Assembly (NCBI RefSeq): GCF_021021555.1
Contig: NZ_JAINWA010000003.1
Location: 372,001 to 436,000, forward strand
DNA: 64,000 nt
Reading direction: 5' to 3'
From: Teretinema zuelzerae
GTDB taxonomy: Bacteria > Spirochaetota > Spirochaetia > Treponematales > Treponemataceae
Shown: in pieces, positions 15,137 to 23,422 of the stretch
How positions within the stretch are numbered: the first letter of the stretch is position 1
Layout of the letters: each line of letters begins with the position of its first letter
Made by a program: the position numbers and the translations under genes
The notes under the pieces: model-generated
What the model was told of the DNA's origin: nothing
Databases searched by the model: none
What the model saw: only the letters and a program-made list of their open reading frames with translations

Positions 15137-16414
15137 CACTGCTGTCCAAGATAAATAGAACTATTTTAAAAACCCGATTTCCGTGATACAGTTTTGTTAC
15201 CACACAAACCTTTACCACAAAAGGAAATCGGGTATGAATAACTATAACACACTTTTTGGACAGCTTCTATCACAAGTTAAGAGACCTGAATTTGATAAAC
15301 TGTGCAAAACGATGGAATCAGACAAATTCCGAAAAGATTTCAATACATGGGATCAATTCGTTGTCATGGCCTTTGCGCAAATAACTAGACAAAACGGCCT
15401 GCGTAGTATTCAAAATGCAATGAATTGCCAAAAAAAATCTTTTTACCATCTCGGCCTGAACAAAGAAATAAAACGATCAACGATTTCATACGCAAATAAA
15501 AATCACGGCTCCGAGTTTTTCGAGTCCTTGTATTATCAATTATTTTCAACGCTTGAGCGCGGCGCACGTAAGTTGACGGAAAAGAAACTGTATGCCGTAG
15601 ATGCAACCACAATCGGATTTTCTCTGAATGATTTCCCATGGGCGAAATTCAGATCGACAAAAAGCGGTGTTAAGATCCATGTGAAATATGACGTTGGCGA
15701 ATCAGTTCCGGAATATTTGTTCATTACTAATGCAGAAGAGCATGAGAACAATACGCTTGGAAAAATGAATCTTAAGAAAGGCGATATTGTTACCTTTGAT
15801 AAGGGATACAATAACTACGCTCAGTTTTCTGATTTTTGTGATAACGGTGTCTATTTCGTTACCAGACTTAAAGATAATGCCTCTTACAAAGTAATTAAAC
15901 GAAGAAAAACGCATACCACAAAGATATCGAGCGACCATATCATTCAGTTTACCGGCCAGGTTGCAAAAAGCAAATGCCCAAATGAACTCAGGCGTATTCG
16001 GACCGTTGATAATGAGACTGGAAGCGCAATTATTTTACTTACGAACATGATAAGCTGCAGCGCGGAAAAGGTTGCTGAAATATACCGAAAGCGTTGGCAC
16101 ATAGAACTCTTTTTCAAAACTATTAAGCAAAACCTGAAAATAAAACGTTTTTATGGAACCTCTGAGAATGCGGTAAAAACGCAGATTTGGATTGCTATGA
16201 TCGTTTACCTTTTGTATATAATGCTCAAAAAATCGACAGGCAGTATAACGAAATGCTTCACACATTTTATTTCGGAAATCTCTGTTTCATTATTCCAACG
16301 TATTGATTTGAACCTTTGGTTTGCCGGGTCGTCGCCGCCAGTTTCTGTTCACGCTCCAGATGTCAGTTGTATGCAATTTGAGCTTTGTCTATGAAATTAT
16401 CTTGGACAGCAGTG
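15137..16414 (+). mobile_element. Intact IS4-family insertion sequence, 1278 bp
   Basis: Perfect 18-base terminal inverted repeats (CACTGCTGTCCAAGATAA at 15137-15154, and its reverse complement at 16397-16414) flank one transposase gene. Nine-base direct repeats, AAAACATTA, lie outside both ends. Everything needed for mobility is intact, so insertion was probably recent. It landed between the binding-protein gene and the ferritin promoter, breaking neither. Its codon use and base composition are more AT-rich than the surroundings. Confidence 0.93.
15234..16394 (+). CDS. IS4-family transposase
   Basis: This DDE transposase of 386 aa catalyses cut-and-paste movement of the surrounding element. 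The N-terminal domain (MNNYNTLFGQLLSQVKRPEF) resembles the DUF4372 region found in this IS4 subgroup. Catalytic residues can be placed in YAVDATTIG (first Asp), VTFDKGYNN (second Asp) and the Y-R-E-K signature YRKRWHIELFFKTIKQNL (Glu). The start is ATG 15234 with an AAAGGAAA ribosome site; an earlier in-frame ATG at 15183 lacks one. The frame is intact, with no internal stop. The stop codon lies just inside the right inverted repeat. Confidence 0.92.
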   Translation: MNNYNTLFGQLLSQVKRPEFDKLCKTMESDKFRKDFNTWDQFVVMAFAQITRQNGLRSIQNAMNCQKKSFYHLGLNKEIKRSTISYANKNHGSEFFESLYYQLFSTLERGARKLTEKKLYAVDATTIGFSLNDFPWAKFRSTKSGVKIHVKYDVGESVPEYLFITNAEEHENNTLGKMNLKKGDIVTFDKGYNNYAQFSDFCDNGVYFVTRLKDNASYKVIKRRKTHTTKISSDHIIQFTGQVAKSKCPNELRRIRTVDNETGSAIILLTNMISCSAEKVAEIYRKRWHIELFFKTIKQNLKIKRFYGTSENAVKTQIWIAMIVYLLYIMLKKSTGSITKCFTHFISEISVSLFQRIDLNLWFAGSSPPVSVHAPDVSCMQFELCL

Positions 16415-16423
16415 AAAACATTA
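16415..16423 (+). repeat. Target-site duplication, right copy
   Basis: AAAACATTA follows the right inverted repeat and is identical to 15128-15136. Confidence 0.88.
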
Positions 16424-16430
16424 ACAAAAT

Positions 16431-16459
16431 TTGACCTTGCTAGCCCAATAATGTATCTT
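16431..16459 (+). promoter_or_regulatory. Ferritin promoter
   Basis: TTGACC (16431-16436), 17 bases and TATCTT (16454-16459) precede the ferritin gene by 21 bases. The insertion sequence ends 16 bases upstream of the -35, so the core promoter survives but any upstream operator may have been moved away. Confidence 0.55.
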
Positions 16460-16480
16460 TACTACACAAGGAGAACAACA

Positions 16481-16978
16481 ATGTTGTCGGAAAAACTGAA
16501 AAAAGCGTTAAACGAGCAAATTAACAAGGAATTCTATTCATCGTATCTGTATCTTTCCATGGCGTCTCATTTCGACGCTAATGCACTTCCAGGATTTGCG
16601 AGCTGGATGAAGATGCAAGCGCGCGAAGAATGGGAACACGGAATGAAGTTCTATGAGTATCTGTACGAAGCAGGTTCTGAAGTACAGCTGGAAGCGATAG
16701 CGAAACCGCCCGTAAAATTCGGAACGCCGAAGCAGATATTCGAAGAAACATACAAACATGAACAGGGAGTGACGGCTTCGATAAACGCTCTCTTTGAATT
16801 GGCGAAGGCGGAAAAAGACCCCAAAACAGAAGTAATGCTCCACTGGTTCATCAACGAACAGGTTGAAGAAGAAAAGAACGACAGAGATATTCTGGACATG
16901 CTTGATAAAGTTGGCGACAGCCATTTCGGACTGCTGCAGCTCGACCAGCAGGTCATGGCCCGGCGCGCCGCAGACTGA
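16481..16978 (+). CDS. ftn: Non-haem ferritin
   Basis: This iron-storage protein oxidises Fe(II) and stores it as a mineral core in a 24-subunit shell. The 165-aa sequence is the standard bacterial ferritin length. It has the ferroxidase region NKEFYSSYLYLSMASHFDANALPGFASWMK, the EEWEHGMKFYEYL metal helix and FINEQVEEEKN. The start is ATG 16481 with AAGGAG; upstream ATGs lie in the promoter and insertion sequence. It is a single-gene unit closed by a hairpin at 16987-17017. Confidence 0.95.
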   Translation: MLSEKLKKALNEQINKEFYSSYLYLSMASHFDANALPGFASWMKMQAREEWEHGMKFYEYLYEAGSEVQLEAIAKPPVKFGTPKQIFEETYKHEQGVTASINALFELAKAEKDPKTEVMLHWFINEQVEEEKNDRDILDMLDKVGDSHFGLLQLDQQVMARRAAD

Positions 16979-16986
16979 AATAGTTA

Positions 16987-17017
16987 GTCCCTCTGATGAA
17001 TGAATCATCGGAGGGAC
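16987..17017 (+). terminator. Hairpin after ferritin
   Basis: A 13-base stem (GTCCCTCTGATGA with TCATCGGAGGGAC, one wobble pair) and a 5-base loop lie 8 bases after the stop. The following GTATTTTGC is only weakly T-rich. Confidence 0.7.
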
Positions 17018-17039
17018 GTATTTTGCAAGTAATTATATA

Positions 17040-17075
17040 CAAAAAAAGGTACTTACCGCGATGCAGTAAGTACCT
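17040..17075 (-). terminator. Terminator of the CAT-anticodon tRNA
   Basis: On the - strand a perfect 10-base stem (AGGTACTTAC and GTAAGTACCT) with a 9-base loop is followed by a run of seven or eight Ts. It ends 9 bases after the tRNA. Confidence 0.85.
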
Positions 17076-17084
17076 TTCTAATCT

Positions 17085-17157
17085 TAGCGGCAATAGGGCT
17101 TGAACCTATGACCTAACGGATATGAGCCGTTTGCTCTACCGACTGAGCTATACCGCC
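17085..17157 (-). tRNA. tRNA with CAT anticodon, probably elongator Met
   Basis: The 73-base cloverleaf reads GGCGGTA-TA-GCTC... on the - strand. The anticodon arm is AACGG-CTCATAT-CCGTT and the T arm is ATAGG-TTCAAGC-CCTAT. The anticodon stem lacks the three G-C pairs of initiator tRNA. Isoleucine tRNA with a modified CAT anticodon cannot be excluded. The first acceptor pair is G-T (GU wobble), which is uncommon. CCA is not encoded. Confidence 0.9.
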
Positions 17158-17205
17158 GTGATGTAGCGACACAGTATCAAATCGTAAAAAAAAAGTCAAG
17201 CAGAC

Positions 17206-19620
17206 TCATATAAGCATATTTTCGCGCGCCGCCCTCCATAACCGGGAATTGAACGTTGGCGTCTGCATAAATTCTTCCCTCATGCCGTTGTCCGATATAT
17301 AATTCGCGCGCTTCTGCATATACTTGAACGCCATGCTCAGCCATACGGACATATCCGCCGCAGGAACCGTGCCCGCTCTGAGGCCGTAGTCCCAGGCGAA
17401 ATAAAAATATACGGCCGCCCAGGGATCCTTGGCGTCCAGCGCTTCGCGGGAAAGCACGGCGAGTTTGGAAATATCCGGGGAAGAATTAAAACGGACATCC
17501 CATACTGCCTGATAGAAAGAATACATTCTTTCCAGAACGGAAGGTTCACCGGAAGCGCAATAACATCGGTCTTCGGCAAGCGCGAATCCGCTCGACCAGT
17601 CGAAGGTTGCTGGAGTAAACAGTCGCCGCTTCGAATCGACGGCTTCCTGAAAGAGCGGATGCTTGGCCGGAGAAAACCCGGCCAGAGGGCGGCCGGACAA
17701 TAAAGCGGACTCGGCAAGAAACACAGCGGCTTCGGGAATCGCGCCAAGATGAGAAGATAATATGCTTTCCGCCGAGGCGAAGCGATTTTGATGCATGATG
17801 GAACGCGCATACCAGACGCGGCAGAGCGGATCGGCCCCGGGGATTCCATGCGCATCGGCAAGCGCTGAGGCTGTCTGGAAAAGCAGTTCGGCCTGCCTGT
17901 AGGCTCCCAGTTCGAATTGAACGCGGCCCTTCATGAACACATGCAGAATTTCTCTATCCTTGGCGTAATACTCCCCGACAGGCTTATCAAGAGAATCGAG
18001 CACGCATAATGAAAAATGATAATTCCCCATCACGAAATAGACCATCGCCATGTCGAATCTGGTCGCGATAACGGCCGAAGGATCATGCATCTTTTCGGCG
18101 TTTTCAAGCGCATACTCCAGATACACGATGGAATCGTCGGCTTTCTTTTGCACCAATGACAGAAAGGCTATCAGGGAAAGAGAGCGATATTCGCCGGAGA
18201 GCGCGCCCGCTTTTTGAAATCTGTGAAGGGAGCGGCGGACGAGCGCGGCGGACTCGTCGATTTTCCTGTCCTGATACGCCGCTAACGCTTTTAGGAATTC
18301 CGTAAGAGATTCCCGCACTTCCGGCGAAGAAAACGAACACGAGTCGTCTGAACAAGACTCTAATGTTTCCGTACCGCGTAAAAGACAATTTAGTTTAAAA
18401 TCGTCGGGAATCGAAAACGAAAGAGTTTCCAAAACCTTGGACAACGATGAAACGGGCTGAAGCTCGCCCTTCTCGTATTTTTTCCACAAATATCCGGCAA
18501 ACGTCTTGTCGAGTTTAAATACCCGTTCGCCTAAGCGCTTTCGAAGACTCTCGATTAAAAGCCGGTTGAAGGTCCGGAATTCACGAGAATCGGAGAGCAT
18601 CCCTTCGGAATAAAGCAAGGTGCCGAGTGGAATCAAAAAAGGGGAATCCTTTCCCAAGTACTTAAAAAACGCAGGCAGTTCGTCAGTAAAAAGACAAGAT
18701 AAGGCGCGGTACATAAGCCATGCCAGTTCAGCCAGGTCTTCAGGCATATTCGCGGCGTTACCGGGAAGATATACGCCCTTAGCACCGGATTCCACAGCGC
18801 AAAACCCGGATATCGAATCGAAGAACGCATGCAGGGCGGCTGTGCTTTCCGGCTTCCCGTATAAAACAAAAACCGGCGGAGCTCCGCAGGCTGCCGTTAT
18901 CATTTGAATACGGTAAGTAAACCATTCATGGCAGGCTGAAATCAGATAATCGGGCATGGAATCTTCATATCGTCTTGAGCAAAAAGCGTTCATCGCCGCC
19001 TGCGCATCGAAAAACTTCACAGAATCTTCCGGAGAAAGCAATGACGAGTCGGCATCCGGAAACGTAGCGCTCACGTCTCTCAACGCGAACAGCGGATGAA
19101 GATTTTCTTGCGCGAACAGGGAAAAACGGGAAGCAGCGCCGGCCGATTCATCTTTATTCGGTTCAACATATTCCGTTAACCGCAAGCCGGCAAAAAATGA
19201 AAACTGCGAATCCTGGTGGGAAACGACGGATATATACGGATTCAATACTGCAAGCGCGTGCGGCGATATTAAAATTCCCAGATCGGGAAAGAGGGTGTTT
19301 TCGTATTTTGCAAGATGCTCGTTCAAAGAATCCGGCGTGCAGTCGTCGGAACATATATCAACAATTACCAGGCACTCTCTGACTCGCTCGCGATGCTCTT
19401 CCAACAGGCTTCGGATATCCGATAAAAATCGGGATGCGGAAAAAGCATATCCCACGGAGCGGTCTTCGAAAAACCAGGCGGATCCGCCCGAAAGCCGGAT
19501 GAGACGTCCGCCGTTGCCCGAGGCATATGCTCCCGCGTCGCGGAAGAAGGCAGCGGGTACATCCGGACAGATCAAATTCAGCTGGCGTTGATAGCGCATA
19601 TCTACATAGACAAAGAGCAT
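17206..19620 (-). CDS. Large uncharacterised protein with helical-repeat C-terminus
   Basis: This 804-aa protein was not assigned to a named family. It has no signal peptide or membrane helix, so it is probably cytoplasmic. The first 250 residues look globular and mixed alpha/beta (CLVIVDICSDDCT; LGILISPHALAVL). Residues about 440-700 contain repeated paired helices with TPR-like spacing (AAYQDRKIDESAALVRRSL; LSLVQKKADDSIVYLEYALENAEKM; GRVQFELGAYRQAELLFQTASALAD). Such proteins often act as regulatory or scaffold proteins. ATG 19620 has GAGGTACGA before it. It is a single-gene unit, divergent from argF. Confidence 0.75.
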   Translation of the reverse strand: MLFVYVDMRYQRQLNLICPDVPAAFFRDAGAYASGNGGRLIRLSGGSAWFFEDRSVGYAFSASRFLSDIRSLLEEHRERVRECLVIVDICSDDCTPDSLNEHLAKYENTLFPDLGILISPHALAVLNPYISVVSHQDSQFSFFAGLRLTEYVEPNKDESAGAASRFSLFAQENLHPLFALRDVSATFPDADSSLLSPEDSVKFFDAQAAMNAFCSRRYEDSMPDYLISACHEWFTYRIQMITAACGAPPVFVLYGKPESTAALHAFFDSISGFCAVESGAKGVYLPGNAANMPEDLAELAWLMYRALSCLFTDELPAFFKYLGKDSPFLIPLGTLLYSEGMLSDSREFRTFNRLLIESLRKRLGERVFKLDKTFAGYLWKKYEKGELQPVSSLSKVLETLSFSIPDDFKLNCLLRGTETLESCSDDSCSFSSPEVRESLTEFLKALAAYQDRKIDESAALVRRSLHRFQKAGALSGEYRSLSLIAFLSLVQKKADDSIVYLEYALENAEKMHDPSAVIATRFDMAMVYFVMGNYHFSLCVLDSLDKPVGEYYAKDREILHVFMKGRVQFELGAYRQAELLFQTASALADAHGIPGADPLCRVWYARSIMHQNRFASAESILSSHLGAIPEAAVFLAESALLSGRPLAGFSPAKHPLFQEAVDSKRRLFTPATFDWSSGFALAEDRCYCASGEPSVLERMYSFYQAVWDVRFNSSPDISKLAVLSREALDAKDPWAAVYFYFAWDYGLRAGTVPAADMSVWLSMAFKYMQKRANYISDNGMREEFMQTPTFNSRLWRAARENMLI

Positions 19621-19737
19621 TCGTACCTCAAATGCAAAACGCGCTCTGATTGACAGCGTTTCTACAGGTAGTTATTATAAACCGAAAGGTCGAATTTGCA
19701 AAGTCCGCCATTGTACGGTTTAAAAAGGAGCGAACAC

Positions 19738-20676
19738 ATGAACCCGGCAACACTGAAGGGAAGATCACTGGTGACTTTTAAAAACTGGACTCCTGAGGAA
19801 ATTCAATATCTGCTTGAATTGTCTCATGAAGTCAAGAAAGCGTCCCGTACCGGCGACATTCATCAGCGTTTCCAGGGAAAAACGATCGCGCTCATTTTTG
19901 AAAAAAGATCGACAAGGACGCGTTGCGCCTTCGAAACGGCTTTCGGCGAGGAAGGCGGCCATCCGGTCTTTCTTTCCACCCAGGACATTCAGCTGGGAGC
20001 GAAGGAATCCGTTGAAGACACGGCGAGGGTTCTCGGCAGAATGTTTTCTGCAATCGAATTCCGCGGCTATAAACAGGAAACCGTGGAGATTCTTGCCCGG
20101 GAAGCCGGCGTGCCGGTGTATAACGGATTGACGGATCAATTCCACCCTACTCAAGCCCTTGCGGACATCATGACGCTGCAGGAGATTTTCGGAAAACTCT
20201 CTGGATTGAAGCTGTGCTTCGTCGGAGACGGAAGAAACAATGTTGCCCGTTCTCTGCTCATCGTCTGCGCTAAACTCGGAATACATTTCACGGTGGTTTC
20301 GCCGAAAGAGCTCCAGATGGATGCTCAGATTCTGGCAGAAGCCGCGCCCTGGGCGGCGTCATCGGGAGCATCCATCCAGGTAACGGAATCGCTCGAAGCG
20401 GTTGCCGGGGCTCATGCAGTGTACACGGACGTCTGGGTCTCCATGGGCGAAGAAGCCTCGCGCGATGAAAAAATCGCGATGCTCAGGCCCTACCAGGTTA
20501 ACGCCGGGCTAATGAAGAAAACCGCAAACGATTCGTGCGTGTTTCTGCACTGCCTTCCTGCGGTAAAAGGCGAAGAGGTAACCTTCGATGTGATAGAAGG
20601 ACAGGCAAGCAGGGTATGGGATCAAGCCGAGAATCGCAAGCACACCATCAAAGCGATAATGCTTGCAACTTTGTAA
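19738..20676 (+). CDS. argF: Ornithine carbamoyltransferase
   Basis: The enzyme converts ornithine and carbamoyl phosphate to citrulline, in arginine synthesis, or runs in reverse in the arginine deiminase pathway, where the gene is called arcB. The carbamoyl-phosphate loop STRTR appears in EKRSTRTRCAFETA, with FHPTQALADI and the ornithine-site FLHCLPA. It has 312 aa from ATG 19738, with AAAAGGAG upstream. No other arginine gene is nearby, so the direction of use cannot be decided from context. Confidence 0.93.
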   Translation: MNPATLKGRSLVTFKNWTPEEIQYLLELSHEVKKASRTGDIHQRFQGKTIALIFEKRSTRTRCAFETAFGEEGGHPVFLSTQDIQLGAKESVEDTARVLGRMFSAIEFRGYKQETVEILAREAGVPVYNGLTDQFHPTQALADIMTLQEIFGKLSGLKLCFVGDGRNNVARSLLIVCAKLGIHFTVVSPKELQMDAQILAEAAPWAASSGASIQVTESLEAVAGAHAVYTDVWVSMGEEASRDEKIAMLRPYQVNAGLMKKTANDSCVFLHCLPAVKGEEVTFDVIEGQASRVWDQAENRKHTIKAIMLATL

Positions 20677-20714
20677 ATCGTAACACTATAATTGGGTATA
20701 CACGGAGGTTACTA

Positions 20715-21122
20715 ATGAAAAAGGCCATGATTATAATGCTGGCGGTTCTATTAGCCGGGACTGCACTCATCGCATCTCCGGCCGTCGCCGCTGAATCCGA
20801 GATGTATTATACCAACGCTCAAATTATAAAGATTTTCCCGCATCAGTTGGGATATTATATCATCTATAAACGAACCAAACTGAAAACGGGCGAAGCGTTC
20901 ATACCCAAGGAATGGTTCGATAGACGCAATTCGAAGGCTGTGATGAACAGATATACCGGAGATATTGCTCCTTATTTCAGCTACATGACGAAAAACGGCG
21001 AATTCGACCATATTCGTATCTATGTGCCGGAAGATATTTTTCATCCGGTTTGGGGAACTCTTCAAAGCGGCGCCAAGTATAACGATAAATTTAATGTGGA
21101 AACCTTTGAAATGCAGTATTGA
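20715..21122 (+). CDS. Small secreted protein of unknown function
   Basis: This 135-aa protein has a clear signal peptide (KKAMIIMLAVLLAGTALIASPAVAA, cleavage probably after AVAA), so the mature part of about 110 residues is periplasmic. It is rich in tyrosine and lysine (YYTNAQIIKIFPHQLGYYIIYKRTKL) and has no cysteine or recognisable domain. ATG 20715 has GGAGG eight bases upstream. It follows argF by 38 bases and is closed by a strong terminator, so it may be co-transcribed with argF, though no functional link is apparent. Confidence 0.75.
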   Translation: MKKAMIIMLAVLLAGTALIASPAVAAESEMYYTNAQIIKIFPHQLGYYIIYKRTKLKTGEAFIPKEWFDRRNSKAVMNRYTGDIAPYFSYMTKNGEFDHIRIYVPEDIFHPVWGTLQSGAKYNDKFNVETFEMQY

Positions 21123-21167
21123 CGCAGTGCATTCTGCCTAGTTTTTTTTATTGCTTTGCTTACTTGG

Positions 21168-21206
21168 AAAAACCATCCGGAGTCGATGTCAACGGATGGT
21201 TTTTTT
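21168..21206 (+). terminator. Rho-independent terminator
   Basis: The stem AAAAACCATCCG with CGGATGGTTTTT, a 13-base loop and a T run end the argF/secreted-protein unit 46 bases after the stop codon. Confidence 0.9.
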
Positions 21207-21254
21207 GTTATTATGTGTCATTGAACTGATTTTCAAAGAAAAGCAAGGATGAAG

Positions 21255-22226
21255 ATGAAAACAATACCCCCTGCATATGCCGATTTTTTCCAACGGTACG
21301 ATGCGTATATTCTGGCAAGCCACAAAGAACCCGACGGAGATTCGATTTCAAGCACGCTCGCGTTAGGTTCATGGCTGAACCGCATGGGAAAAAAAACGAT
21401 ACTTCTGTCCGCAGGCCCCTTTAAGAGACCCGAAATTCAAGAATATGAACCATTGTTCATTCCGAATATCAGCGCAACAGCTGTTCCGGAAAATACCGCA
21501 GTGGTAATTCTTGATTGTTCAGGAATCGAGCGCATCGGCGACGCTGCACAAGGTTTGGAGATCTTTCCTATGGCGGTGATCGACCATCACGCAACCAATG
21601 AACATTCGGGAGATCTTGCCTATGTGGACGGCTCTGTTCCCGCGACTACCGTGCTTGTTCAAAACATCATCGAAACCTTCGGAAACTCCCTGTCCAGGGA
21701 CGAAGCCGAGATGCTGTTGTTCGGTTTATGCACGGATACCGGATTTTTCCGACATCTCGACGAGCGAAGCGCTGAAACATTCGCTTTCGCGTCACGCCTT
21801 ATTGCTGCCGGAGCAAACCCGAAGAGTGTATTCGCCCATATGAACGGAGGAAAATCCTGGGGCTCGCGTATACTCATCTCCCGGATTCTCTCTCGCATGC
21901 GGCCGTATTACGACGGTAAACTGATTGTATCCTGGGAATCGAAGGAAGACACAGACGAATACGGCCTGGAAGGAAGGGATTCCGACAGCCTCTATCAGCT
22001 GATACAAAGCATCCGCGGAGTAGAAGCGATAGTCATCGTTCGACAGGAAACAGAAGACCGCTGCTCCGTGGGATTCAGATCGCTGAATAAAATCGATGTA
22101 AGCATAGTCGCAGCGTCCTTCGGCGGAGGAGGACACCGCCAGGCGTCGGGACTCAGCATCGAAGGAAAAATCGAAGACCTCATCCCCCGCTTCATCGAAG
22201 CATTCAAACCGCAATTCCAAAACTGA
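21255..22226 (+). CDS. nrnA: DHH-family phosphoesterase, NrnA-like
   Basis: This 323-aa protein of the DHH-DHHA1 family contains HKEPDGDSISS, VILDCSG, IDHHATNEHSG (the DHH motif), FGLCTDTGFFRH and the C-terminal GGGGHRQASG. NrnA enzymes degrade very short RNAs and dephosphorylate pAp; relatives hydrolyse linear products of cyclic di-AMP or di-GMP. This is notable because the window also encodes CdaA and two HD-GYP proteins. The start chosen is ATG 21255, five bases after AAGGA; ATG 21249 overlaps that site. Confidence 0.88.
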   Translation: MKTIPPAYADFFQRYDAYILASHKEPDGDSISSTLALGSWLNRMGKKTILLSAGPFKRPEIQEYEPLFIPNISATAVPENTAVVILDCSGIERIGDAAQGLEIFPMAVIDHHATNEHSGDLAYVDGSVPATTVLVQNIIETFGNSLSRDEAEMLLFGLCTDTGFFRHLDERSAETFAFASRLIAAGANPKSVFAHMNGGKSWGSRILISRILSRMRPYYDGKLIVSWESKEDTDEYGLEGRDSDSLYQLIQSIRGVEAIVIVRQETEDRCSVGFRSLNKIDVSIVAASFGGGGHRQASGLSIEGKIEDLIPRFIEAFKPQFQN

Positions 22227-22429
22227 CAGAGGCTGTTCAACCGGTTGAATGTTTTTTTAAGACCGTTTATCCTGTTATTCATTCAACCGTTCATCCTCCC
22301 ATACACTGTTTTACCTCAAAAAAAATTCGGCAATTACTCTTTATATTATAAAGATTTCCAACCTCTTTCCCGCAGCTGATCACCAAAATATTTTTCACTT
22401 TCTGCCGTATCGCATTTTCACTATTCGCC

Positions 22430-22445
22430 TGGCATGATTTCTGCT
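22430..22445 (+). promoter_or_regulatory. Sigma-54-type promoter
   Basis: TGGCATGATTTCTGCT matches the -24/-12 consensus TGGCAC-N5-TTGCW with GG and GC exactly ten bases apart; two consensus positions differ. No sigma-70 hexamers with good spacing are seen between it and the gene. Its expected start lies about 85 bases before the coding region, leaving room for two leader hairpins. Confidence 0.62.
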
Positions 22446-22461
22446 TACAAGATAACGACGA

Positions 22462-22515
22462 AATCTGTAAAACAGATTGGTTTTTTAACCGACGGCTCGC
22501 ATTTTAATGAGCCGT
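22462..22515 (+). promoter_or_regulatory. Two leader hairpins before the sigma-like gene
   Basis: The first, AATCTGT-AAA-ACAGATT (22462-22478), is followed by GG and six Ts and looks like a weak intrinsic terminator. The second, ACGGCTC-N10-GAGCCGT (22492-22515), ends 16 bases before the TAAGGAGG ribosome site. Attenuation is possible but unproven. Confidence 0.5.
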
Positions 22516-22540
22516 TTCGCGTAATGTAAGGAGGAATACA

Positions 22541-23422
22541 ATGACGGCAGACGATTTAGAAAGGCACTTGCAGAATACGAGAGAGAACAGTTGCGAACAA
22601 TCTAAACAACAGGCCGCAGACGCGGCTGCGGTGTATGTGTATGAAAGGCTTTCCTACTTTGTAAGCTCTAATCGGGACGAAGACGAGGGCGGCGATTTTT
22701 TTCTCTGGCTCTATCCGCGAATCAAGAGGCTCATTCTCTCCTTTAATCCTTCTAAAGCTTCGCTGTCGACATATATGACCAAGTATGTTCAGTTCTATTA
22801 CCGATCGTTTCTGCGGATCAGATGCGCTCAGGCGGCTCACCGAAACGCTTTGGAACAGGAAGAATGCGTTCGTGTGTTATCGGAAACCGATGAATCCCAT
22901 GATGCATCGTCGGCTTTGGAGTTTCTGCGCGATCCGGAGGAAACATACGGCGGGAAGCTGGATCTATCGACCAGGGAAGGGCAAATATACGCGAGAAAAA
23001 TACTTCTGCTCGCCTGCAAATCAAGCCTGTTCATCGATGACCAGGCAATACGCAAAGTTGCGTATCTTACAGGCTGCGATGAAGCATGGCTAATGGAAAA
23101 ATGCGACGCGCTGAGGAGGCACTGCAAAGAAAAGGAAGAACGATTCAAAATAGAACGCGAGCGGATGAACGGTTATTACATCCGGGCCCGCAGGTGCGAA
23201 CTGGAATTGCGCAGCCTTGACCGTTCCTCCGGACGCTTTGCACAATTGGAAAAAGAACGCAGTTATTGCTTGCTGCAATGGAAAAGACTCGAATCGGAAC
23301 AGTCCAGGCACATCAGAGCTCCCAGTAATCGATGCCTCGCGGCGACCCTTGGAATCAGCAGGGGAACGATAGATTCGACGCTTGCATATACAAATAAACA
23401 TGCGTATTCTGGTGCGATATGA
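22541..23422 (+). CDS. Sigma-factor-like protein of unknown function
   Basis: This 293-aa protein has two regions that recall sigma-70 factors. Residues 46-95 (GGDFFLWLYPRIKRLILSFNPSKASLSTYMTKYVQFYYR) resemble region 2, where a core-binding helix is followed by a start of the type F(D)P...FSTY. Residues about 262-285 (SNRCLAATLGISRGTIDSTL) resemble a region 4-type helix-turn-helix. The centre is a charged coiled coil. Clear conserved promoter-contact residues are not seen, so DNA-directed sigma activity is a hypothesis. A strong TAAGGAGG precedes ATG 22541. It overlaps rdgB by ATGA, and its promoter is sigma-54-like. Confidence 0.6.
   Translation: MTADDLERHLQNTRENSCEQSKQQAADAAAVYVYERLSYFVSSNRDEDEGGDFFLWLYPRIKRLILSFNPSKASLSTYMTKYVQFYYRSFLRIRCAQAAHRNALEQEECVRVLSETDESHDASSALEFLRDPEETYGGKLDLSTREGQIYARKILLLACKSSLFIDDQAIRKVAYLTGCDEAWLMEKCDALRRHCKEKEERFKIERERMNGYYIRARRCELELRSLDRSSGRFAQLEKERSYCLLQWKRLESEQSRHIRAPSNRCLAATLGISRGTIDSTLAYTNKHAYSGAI

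Larger units (their letters stand above)
22227..22540 (+). other. Non-coding region before the sigma-like gene
   Basis: These 314 bases hold no supported gene. After nrnA a short palindrome (TTCAACCGGTTGAA) with a T run at about 22236-22258 may end transcription. An AT-rich segment, a sigma-54-type promoter (22430-22445) and two leader hairpins (22462-22486 and 22492-22515) lead to the next gene. Confidence 0.7.
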
